From an uncultured Candidatus Altimarinota bacterium (lineage in GTDB: Bacteria > Patescibacteriota > Gracilibacteria > UBA4473): a DNA stretch of 15,129 bases. Position 1 is the first letter of the stretch. Each line of letters opens with the position of its first letter. Shown here piece after piece: positions 7,635 to 14,112 of this stretch. The position numbers were made by a program, and so were the translations under genes. The stretch is from NCBI GenBank assembly GCA_938021445.1, contig CALIGR010000119.1:1-15129 (forward strand), given 5' to 3'. The notes beneath the pieces are model-generated. The model had not been told where the DNA came from and ran no database searches. It saw only the letters and a program-made list of their open reading frames with translations.

Positions 7635-10616
7635 ATGAAATTTATCACTAGCTATTCTCAAACCAGAAAAAACGACTCTGCGAGTCGTCTGATTTTTTTG
7701 CTAGATGAAAAACAGGTTAATCTACAGATGGGGACTTCCGACACAGAAAAACCACTGCTTCAAGGCGATGTTGATTTCAAAACTGGGACTTTCGCCGCAG
7801 AAAATGCGGAAAACACACAGGCCCAAGTTAATGAGCTTATAAACCAAGCGGCTGAGTCTTCTGAGCGAGCCGCCGTTCAGGGGCGATGGAAATCTCGACT
7901 TTTCAATCCTAATGCTTTTACCGGATTTGTGGGCATTGAGGCTCGATTTTTCAACCCTGCTTTTTGGGCTTACGATATTTTTAATCCTAAATCTATTGCG
8001 ATTAGTCAGGTTAAAGAAGCCGTTTCTAAGTCAGGGAACCCAGCTGACCTGCTTCGAGAGTCTCCGCTGATCAATGACGGTGTACTTCGATCTCTTTTAG
8101 ATCCGGGCGTACAAAGAGCCATCAGTGCGGTGAGTAACAGTGGATCTGGAATGGATGAAAGAAAAATATCACTCACTTCGATCGAATATCTTGAGAGTGT
8201 CTTTGAGGCTCGGTACGCAAAAGTCAGTAGCTTACTGACCGAGCAAAACAAAGACTTTGTCGCTAAAATTAATAATGAAGTTTGGTGGAAAAAACTCGGT
8301 CGAAAGCTCTTTATCCGTCAGGACAAACGGATTGATTTTCAGCTTAAGCAGATGCGAAGAGCGACTGATGTAGGTCATGCTGAAATTATGGGGATCTTAG
8401 AAACCATGAAACAGACCAAAGAGCAGCAAGTTCGTGCCGCCGACCAATACCTCCGAAAACAACAGGAGCGACTCGAAAATGCCGGAGACACCGTTGGTCT
8501 TGATAACTTCCGAAAGACCCTCGCTGATATCGCTCATAATCCTGAAGGCTTTATCCGAAATCCAGCACGATTTTCTAAGCACATGGATATTCGTGATTTT
8601 TTGGGGCCAAACTACAAAGCGATCGATTTAGTCGATGCCCTCAAACGATCCGAATATCTACAACCGATTGTCGAAACAAATCAATGGCGGATGAGCCACT
8701 CCAATGCACTCAGTAATATCGCCTCACTTCGAGACCGAAAACACCGACTTGATAACTTTCAAGGGACTGACTTATCGAGCCTTGAGGCTTATATCAATCG
8801 TCGATTTGAAGCTTCGGATGTGGCTTTTAGTGACGCAGAGCTCAATGATCCTTCGGATCTAGTCCAAGAACTCAAAGACGAACTGCAAAATGCAAGTCCT
8901 GGTCTCAGCAAAGAACTTGAATCAATAATCGACGGGAGTGCTTATATTAATTCTGTCGAACAATTTTGGTTTATCGCTGATTATTTAGGAAAAAACACAC
9001 ATATTTTTGCCAAACTTCCACCCGAGACCCAGTCGCGGATGGCTCGTTATTTCTTGGCTAAAAGAGAACAACTCGAAAAACCTCTGATCTCTGGGAGTAT
9101 TGCCGAGCAAGGTACGATCGTCTGGAGAACTCAAGCCTTGCAACAAGGACATAATGTCTTAGAAAAAACAGATGAAGTGGCTGAAATTGTAAGAACCTTA
9201 GGAGAAAAAATGCTCTCTACTGATGAAGGTGTGGCTCAAAAAGCGCTACAAGATCTTAAATCTTACCTTGATAGTTATGACTTTTTTCTTGAAATCACTG
9301 GTGCTGATGCTCTTAAACTTGATGAAGGCGATATTAGCGAGAGCCAAAAAGAAGCCCTTTTTGGACGGATTCCAGAGCTCGAACAGGGTCTCCTTGAAAA
9401 CGTCTTAGCCCTTCACTCATATGTCGGGCAAATCAGAGAAAGCTATAAAACCCTCAATGAAGAACGAGATGAATTTCAAACACTTCTCGATACTGAGCCC
9501 GAGAGAGTCAAAGAGCTTCTTGAGGAATACGAGGCGGCTAAAGACCAATATCAAGCTATCGTCGATAGTGGTAAAAGTGGAATCGACACGAAGGGACCAC
9601 TTATTGATTTTGATAGTAGTAGAAGCGGCGCTGATACTGATGGCGGCGTTGGAGGTGGAAATATAGAAACCATCGGGACCACAACCGAGCGGCTCTTAAA
9701 CCGATTGAGAGAGACTCTCTTTGGGCCTTCTGATTCAGAAGACGGAGGGCTGGTTGGGAAAGTCACGAAGATTGAAAACTTCACCTTCACTCTCCCTGGA
9801 GATCTAAAGGCTTCTCTTGAAGAGATCACGAGGCCAACCAAAAAGAGTATCAACGCTCGAGTGAAAGAAATTGGTCTTAAAAAAGGCGAAGACATCACCA
9901 AAGTTCGGCCAAGCTTTGACCAACTTGCCCGCATGGACATGGGGGCCCGGACGGCCGACCAACTCGAGCCGCAAGCACGTGAGCTCCTCCAAAACGAGGC
10001 CGCTCAACAGTTTGAGGTTATGAAAACGCCTCGGCACTACAACTCGCTTCGAACGCTGCACTATGTACCGAGCAAGTACCAAAAAAACCTTACGATTGGG
10101 GGTCTTATTCACGCGAGCACCATCGACAATGCCATCTATGTAAGACAAGAATCTGATGGAAGTATTTTGTACCATACAAAAATGCAGATCATCAAGGTCA
10201 ATCCACCACGACTCTCAAACGATGACGGTGATCAAAGAAATCTTTCTATTTGGCAAAAAAGACCAGGCGAACAAGGCGCTAATAAGCCTTTTACCATGCC
10301 AACCACTGAGCCAGACATGGTTGGGATGTACCTTACTTCTGATCCTGAAAACAAAGCCGCGATCAAAAACCGATACTACGGGAAACCGATTGAATCTAAA
10401 ATCAAGCAGCAGGAAAAAGAAGTCGCATCACAAGCTCAAAAAATCAAAACTAAAGACGCCGTGAGAAACACAATCGATAAGAAAAAAGAATTGGTCGATA
10501 CCTATACGCCTTCCGTTGACGAGACTGATGAATCCGCTGAAGGCACTAAGACTGATAAAAAGAGATCTTGGTGGAATCCTCGACGATGGTTTAGTCGACA
10601 AAAGAGCAACACTTAG
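7635..10616 (+). CDS. Large helical/coiled-coil protein of unknown function (993 aa)
   Basis: The N-terminus (MKFITSY...) is followed by three FNP motifs at about 90, 106 and 116 (LFNPNAF, FFNPAFW, IFNPKSI). A long charged helical region spans about 120-650, with coiled coil most likely at 250-285 and 600-645. A Gly/Asp-rich linker (about 650-680) leads to a C-terminal part with a short beta region (AIYVRQESDGSILYH, about 834-849) and a Lys/Glu-rich helix. It ends in a basic Trp-rich segment, SWWNPRRWFSRQ. There is no cysteine and no signal peptide. Order and spacing of several motifs match the 825-residue protein, so the two are probably distant paralogs. It has its own promoter and no Shine-Dalgarno sequence. 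Its TAG stop overlaps the stop of the convergent minus-strand gene. I do not recognise a family. Confidence 0.9.
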   Translation: MKFITSYSQTRKNDSASRLIFLLDEKQVNLQMGTSDTEKPLLQGDVDFKTGTFAAENAENTQAQVNELINQAAESSERAAVQGRWKSRLFNPNAFTGFVGIEARFFNPAFWAYDIFNPKSIAISQVKEAVSKSGNPADLLRESPLINDGVLRSLLDPGVQRAISAVSNSGSGMDERKISLTSIEYLESVFEARYAKVSSLLTEQNKDFVAKINNEVWWKKLGRKLFIRQDKRIDFQLKQMRRATDVGHAEIMGILETMKQTKEQQVRAADQYLRKQQERLENAGDTVGLDNFRKTLADIAHNPEGFIRNPARFSKHMDIRDFLGPNYKAIDLVDALKRSEYLQPIVETNQWRMSHSNALSNIASLRDRKHRLDNFQGTDLSSLEAYINRRFEASDVAFSDAELNDPSDLVQELKDELQNASPGLSKELESIIDGSAYINSVEQFWFIADYLGKNTHIFAKLPPETQSRMARYFLAKREQLEKPLISGSIAEQGTIVWRTQALQQGHNVLEKTDEVAEIVRTLGEKMLSTDEGVAQKALQDLKSYLDSYDFFLEITGADALKLDEGDISESQKEALFGRIPELEQGLLENVLALHSYVGQIRESYKTLNEERDEFQTLLDTEPERVKELLEEYEAAKDQYQAIVDSGKSGIDTKGPLIDFDSSRSGADTDGGVGGGNIETIGTTTERLLNRLRETLFGPSDSEDGGLVGKVTKIENFTFTLPGDLKASLEEITRPTKKSINARVKEIGLKKGEDITKVRPSFDQLARMDMGARTADQLEPQARELLQNEAAQQFEVMKTPRHYNSLRTLHYVPSKYQKNLTIGGLIHASTIDNAIYVRQESDGSILYHTKMQIIKVNPPRLSNDDGDQRNLSIWQKRPGEQGANKPFTMPTTEPDMVGMYLTSDPENKAAIKNRYYGKPIESKIKQQEKEVASQAQKIKTKDAVRNTIDKKKELVDTYTPSVDETDESAEGTKTDKKRSWWNPRRWFSRQKSNT

Positions 10617-11782
10617 GCCGCTAATGGGACCATTGGGATAGGCGCGTTTGCGTAGTTGTTATCATTCGAGGCTTCTTTATCTTTACTTACTTTTTGCATT
10701 TCCCTTCTTTGAGACAGCTCTTGTTTTTCCCGCTCTCGTTCCTCCCGCTCTAATTTGATTCTTTTACTCTTTTCTTTTTCTTCTGCCGACACCAACTCCC
10801 AAATACTTCGAGCGTTGTAAAGGGCCCAAAATGGCAGCTTAAAAGCCTCAAAACCTTTTCTGAGCCAGGTGAACTTCATTGGTTCTCCAAAATTTACGTG
10901 CTGTAAGTCTAGCCGGTCTAGCTCCCACCCGTTCTTGAGCAGCTCTTCATGAACTCCGGGCAAATGACCGGCTCCATACACAGCCATCAAACTCGGCTCC
11001 CCCTTACTAACCTTTTCGATAACTTTACTCAGGACTCTATCTCGAAATGTACCAATTATCGCGTGGAGTCCTGAAAGCGTTTTCGGACGTTCTTCGTCTT
11101 TATCACCCGTGATTAGCTTTTCTACGAAACCTTCTTTCTCCATTTCACTCCCCATTTTTTCCCATGGAAACAAACTCGCAAAGTTATTGATTCCTGAATT
11201 TGCCAACTTTATTGTTTTTGCTACCAATCGTATTTCTTCCGGAGGGCGATCTTCAATTTGTTTTCCCATGTCCGTATCTGTCACGTCCGCCCGAAGTGCG
11301 GCTTCTGGGTACTGAAGATTATAAGTACCCTGATCCGTAACCTTTAAATAGCGAGCTGCTTTCTTGTACTTATCCATCAAAGTCGATAGCGACTTTAATG
11401 GGTTTTTCTTCCACCAAGCGTTTTTTTCTGACTCAACACCTTCAAACAAAACGCGTCCTTTATGATCGTCCATCCCTGACTGGACTCGGTCGTAAAACTG
11501 TTCTGGGGCTATGTGTATCATGCCTTGAAAATCCAAAACTTTTTCCATTTCTGCCTCTCCATCCCTTTTTTTTGTATAACGAGCTTTTGGCATTGTGACC
11601 CAATTCCCTTCTGTTGGAACGCCTAGGTCTTCTAACTTTTGCTTCAGCTCTCTTCTCACTTCCCTTACTTTAGCCTCACTTATATCATTGTCTTCTACTC
11701 GTAACGCACCGCCTAAAACATACTCCAAGTCTTCCCACTTGGTCTCAAGTATATCGCCTTTTTCGTATACCGCTTCACTCAT
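10613..11782 (-). CDS. TraB/PrgY/Tiki-superfamily protein (putative membrane-associated metallopeptidase-like)
   Basis: Motifs expected of the TraB/PrgY/GumN (Tiki) superfamily appear in order: GMIH (residues 87-90, in a GMIHIAPEQFYDRV context), FEGVE with Glu114, ALRADV near 162-167, RDRVL near 247-251 and GAGH (270-273, then LPG). In this superfamily the two GxxH motifs and a conserved Glu are thought to form a metal site, and characterised members act on peptides (PrgY on a sex pheromone, Tiki on Wnt). The substrate here is unknown. About 85 residues precede the domain. After it come a hydrophobic stretch (LPFWALYNARSIWELV, about 316-331), a charged coil and a Pro-rich end, PIPMVPLAA. There is no cysteine. 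The start overlaps the previous gene's stop (ATGA), so translation is coupled. It is the last gene of a four-gene operon, with no visible terminator. Confidence 0.82.
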   Translation of the reverse strand: MSEAVYEKGDILETKWEDLEYVLGGALRVEDNDISEAKVREVRRELKQKLEDLGVPTEGNWVTMPKARYTKKRDGEAEMEKVLDFQGMIHIAPEQFYDRVQSGMDDHKGRVLFEGVESEKNAWWKKNPLKSLSTLMDKYKKAARYLKVTDQGTYNLQYPEAALRADVTDTDMGKQIEDRPPEEIRLVAKTIKLANSGINNFASLFPWEKMGSEMEKEGFVEKLITGDKDEERPKTLSGLHAIIGTFRDRVLSKVIEKVSKGEPSLMAVYGAGHLPGVHEELLKNGWELDRLDLQHVNFGEPMKFTWLRKGFEAFKLPFWALYNARSIWELVSAEEKEKSKRIKLEREEREREKQELSQRREMQKVSKDKEASNDNNYANAPIPMVPLAA

Positions 11783-12453
11783 GCTGGGACTGCGGTTATA
11801 TCAGGTTCAACTTTCGGCTCATTTCCGTTTATATCAGCTGAGCTGTTTGGTTTTGTTTTTATTTTTTTGGCTAAAAACTCAACTAATTCTGATTCAGAAA
11901 TTTTTCCCGCTTCAAATTTATTAAGCCTTTTTCGTGATTTTATATAGAGCATTAAATTTTTGAAAAGGAGTGGGTTTTCTTTGTAAAGCATAAACCGCTG
12001 CCCCCACACACCGAGAATTGGAGCTATACCTATCGCAGAAAAAAGTGTGCGATTTTTTACGACATCTTTAGAAAAAGCCGCTCCCGTCGTAACCCTCATA
12101 AACGCCTCAGACAAAAAACCAACACTCGTGGCCGTTAAAGCTCCCGCTTTTGTTGGATTTGCCGCCCCTAAGGCAGCCATTACTGTGTTTCGCACAGAAG
12201 CACTCAGGACTTCTATCTTCAAAAACATAGCCATAAGACGCTGAAATTGATCTGACTTGAGATCAGCTGACAACTGCTGAAAATCAACTTCATCAACTAG
12301 GTTATTTTTTTTCAATAATACTATAAAGTCCTCAAAACCTTGTTCTGGATAAATTCTATTTATCTGGCGTTCTACAAAACCAAGCTTCGAAGTTTCCTCA
12401 ACCGGTTCTGGTGATGTCACTTCCTCCGAACGACGCCAGGGATTTAGTTTCAT
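11779..12453 (-). CDS. Membrane-associated paralog B (224 aa)
   Basis: This protein aligns without gaps to its upstream neighbour over about the first 170 residues: identical MKLNPWRRSEE at 1-11, KLGFVERQI at 23-31, shared LKSD at 65-68, NP near 160 and LMLY at 167-170. Residues 80-155 are Ala/Gly-rich and moderately hydrophobic, probably membrane-associated but more polar (Lys102, Arg120) than in the paralog. The C-terminal 50 residues diverge and end in DITAVPA. There is no cysteine. The UGA stop overlaps the ATG of the TraB-like gene, direct evidence that UGA is a stop here. The gap to the upstream gene is 9 bases, with no Shine-Dalgarno sequence. The function is unknown; tandem retention suggests two related subunits. 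Confidence 0.88.
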   Translation of the reverse strand: MKLNPWRRSEEVTSPEPVEETSKLGFVERQINRIYPEQGFEDFIVLLKKNNLVDEVDFQQLSADLKSDQFQRLMAMFLKIEVLSASVRNTVMAALGAANPTKAGALTATSVGFLSEAFMRVTTGAAFSKDVVKNRTLFSAIGIAPILGVWGQRFMLYKENPLLFKNLMLYIKSRKRLNKFEAGKISESELVEFLAKKIKTKPNSSADINGNEPKVEPDITAVPA

Positions 12454-12471
12454 GATTTTAGGTTAAGCCGC
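12421..12471. repeat. Copy 1 of a 51-base direct repeat at the paralog gene start
   Basis: It matches 13123-13173 at an offset of 702 bases with four differences, all transitions. It covers the first codons of paralog B, the 9-base gap, and the stop plus last codons of paralog A. A second conserved block (12365-12389 against 13067-13091) lies at the same offset. Confidence 0.9.
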
Positions 12472-13155
12472 CAGAGCTGGATACGAAAACGAAGTTTTAT
12501 CTTCTTCTTTATCTGTCTTTTCAGGTTCAAAAAATCTAAATATTTTCTGCGTCCAGCTATCACTTTTGTTTTGAATAAGCTCTAACACCTTACTCGCTTC
12601 GATGGTTCCATTTTGATGCGCTTTAAATTTATGCTTCACACTCAGGTACAGCATTAGCTGTTTTATCAAAACAGGGTTTTCTCGAAGCATTTGCAGCTTT
12701 TGCAAACCTCCACCAACAATTGGCATCGATCCCAGAGCACTAAAGAGCCAACGGCTCTTTACTATCCCTTTTGAGAGCGCCAGACTTGAGGTGGCGATCA
12801 TCGCACTCTGCGCCACCGTTCCAGCCACCACTCCTGTCGTCACTCCCATTGCTGTCGGCACGGCCGCGCTCATCACTCCTGTCACTGCGTACCAAGTGCT
12901 CGCCGCTAAAAGATCAATTTTTAGTAACATTCCCACGAGCTTCTGAAAATGATCTGACTTCAGGTCTGACAAAACTGAGTCATAATCAGCGACATCAATT
13001 TGATCGTGCTCCTTTAGAAATTCTACAAATTCCTCAAAATCATCTGCTGGATAAATGTAGTCAATTTGGCGTTCTACAAAACCAAGCTTCGGTTCTGACT
13101 CGCCCAGTTCTGGCGATGTTGATTCCTCTGAGCGACGCCAGGGATTTAGTTTCAT
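12463..13155 (-). CDS. Membrane-associated paralog A (230 aa)
   Basis: This is the more hydrophobic of two tandem paralogs. The N-terminus is a short basic Trp segment (MKLNPWRRSEE) and an acidic linker. A helical segment (KLGFVERQI to about 80) follows. Residues about 82-128 are long, hydrophobic and rich in Ala, Val, Thr and Gly, with a further hydrophobic segment at about 135-152; these probably form membrane-spanning or hairpin helices. The C-terminal region has an amphipathic stretch (SWTQKIFRFFEP, about 200-211), an acidic spacer and the end SYPALAA. There is no signal peptide and no cysteine. It is second in the operon, 9 bases after the methyltransferase-like gene and 9 before paralog B. 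I do not recognise a family; a membrane-anchoring or pore-like role is possible but unproven. Confidence 0.88.
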   Translation of the reverse strand: MKLNPWRRSEESTSPELGESEPKLGFVERQIDYIYPADDFEEFVEFLKEHDQIDVADYDSVLSDLKSDHFQKLVGMLLKIDLLAASTWYAVTGVMSAAVPTAMGVTTGVVAGTVAQSAMIATSSLALSKGIVKSRWLFSALGSMPIVGGGLQKLQMLRENPVLIKQLMLYLSVKHKFKAHQNGTIEASKVLELIQNKSDSWTQKIFRFFEPEKTDKEEDKTSFSYPALAA

Positions 13156-13173
13156 GATTTCAGATTAAGCCGC
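13123..13173. repeat. Copy 2 of the 51-base direct repeat at the paralog gene start
   Basis: It matches 12421-12471. It spans the start of paralog A, the 9-base gap, and the stop and last codons of the methyltransferase-like gene. The match runs across a stop codon and non-coding bases, so it is DNA-level similarity, not only protein conservation. Confidence 0.9.
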
Positions 13174-14034
13174 AGCCAGCATGACTGGTTCAACTGATTT
13201 TGCTTCTCCCTCAACTGATTCGTATGACTTTTCACTTAGTTTCTTAAAGACATACAACGCTGACTCTGGAGACTTGAGTGCGAGACTTTCAAGGTCTACG
13301 AAAGCCCCTGTATTTTTATCCACCACACTCACGAGCTCAAAGTCGGTGTCTTTCCGAAGTTCTTCTGGCAAATCAGTATAGTTTGTACAGACAAGATGCC
13401 CTCCTATCTGAAGATTGTCCATGACCTGACGGTAATCGATATCACCTGTATTTATGATTAGCAGTGCTTCTGCTGGTTCTTTTAGTTTGTATGAGTGAGC
13501 GTCTCCCTCAATAACCTTCGTTTCTGTTTTTGCTAGTTTCGCTACCATGTCTGGATCCTTATCTAAGTAGGTCACTTCTCCCCCCGGAAAAGCGATCGAT
13601 ATTAAATCATGATCTCCCGCCCCTGGATAATAGATCGTTTTGGGTTGAATGCCTAACGCCTCAAAAGCGTTGCTAATCGCGGTCTCAGTGGTGATCGGCC
13701 CCATTTTTTCTACTGGTTTCTTCTCTGCTTCTGGATCATTGTCATTAGCCGCTTTAGCCAGCTCCTCTCCTAGCGGCTCCTCTTCGGCTAATGCCTCTTC
13801 TACCGCCTCTCTCACGAGTCCTTCTCCTTCTTCTGCCGCCTCCTCTAAAGCCTCTACCCCTCCCGCTCCGGCGACCGCCAAAGCTTCTGCTTTTTTGCGA
13901 CCAAGATTTAAAACACGACTGACTCTATTTCCAATCCGGCTGACTAAGCGCCCAAGAAAAGATTTTTTCTCTACCGATTCTGCATCTACGGATGATACTT
14001 CTGGTACATCAACGACCTCAAGAGTTTCTTTCAT
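13165..14034 (-). CDS. Methyltransferase-like Rossmann-fold protein with charged N-terminal extension
   Basis: Residues about 115-270 resemble a class I SAM-dependent methyltransferase fold. A first strand and glycine loop (IYYPGAGDHD, 134-143) is followed by an acidic end of strand 2 (TYLDKD, 155-160), an EGDAHSY segment (176-182), a hydrophobic strand 4 (LLIINTG, 191-197) and GGHLVCTNY (211-219). The glycine loop is non-canonical (GAGD where GxGxG is usual), so catalysis is uncertain. The first 110 residues form a basic amphipathic segment (about 25-48) and a very Glu/Ala-rich stretch (50-105). The protein ends in PVMLAAA. It is first in the four-gene operon. The ATG lies about one base after the predicted transcription start, so the mRNA may be leaderless. 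An inactive structural or nucleotide-binding role is an alternative. Confidence 0.75.
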   Translation of the reverse strand: MKETLEVVDVPEVSSVDAESVEKKSFLGRLVSRIGNRVSRVLNLGRKKAEALAVAGAGGVEALEEAAEEGEGLVREAVEEALAEEEPLGEELAKAANDNDPEAEKKPVEKMGPITTETAISNAFEALGIQPKTIYYPGAGDHDLISIAFPGGEVTYLDKDPDMVAKLAKTETKVIEGDAHSYKLKEPAEALLIINTGDIDYRQVMDNLQIGGHLVCTNYTDLPEELRKDTDFELVSVVDKNTGAFVDLESLALKSPESALYVFKKLSEKSYESVEGEAKSVEPVMLAAA

Positions 14035-14041
14035 TATTTAC

Positions 14042-14070
14042 TTTTTATCACTTTTAGTGACCTGCGTCAA
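14042..14070 (-). promoter_or_regulatory. Promoter of the four-gene minus-strand operon, probably leaderless
   Basis: On the minus strand, TTGACG (14070-14065) is followed by a 17-base spacer and TAAAAA (14047-14042), preceded by TG one base upstream (extended -10). The expected start is about 14035, next to the ATG at 14034. The -10 is weak (4 of 6), but spacing and -35 are good. Confidence 0.6.
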
Positions 14071-14077
14071 CTTTTAT

Positions 14078-14105
14078 TTGCATTTTATTTATTTTATTGT
14101 ATTTT
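14078..14105 (+). promoter_or_regulatory. Possible weak promoter for the rightward metalloprotease gene
   Basis: TTGCAT (14078-14083), a 16-base spacer and TATTTT (14100-14105) would place the start almost at ATG 14113. The region is very AT-rich, so this match could be chance. Confidence 0.3.
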
Positions 14106-14112
14106 TTAATAA

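Noticed and set aside
11779..11782. Alternative genetic code with UGA read as glycine
   Set aside because: UGA ends paralog B exactly in an ATGA overlap with the next gene, and none of the other genes needs UGA read as sense.
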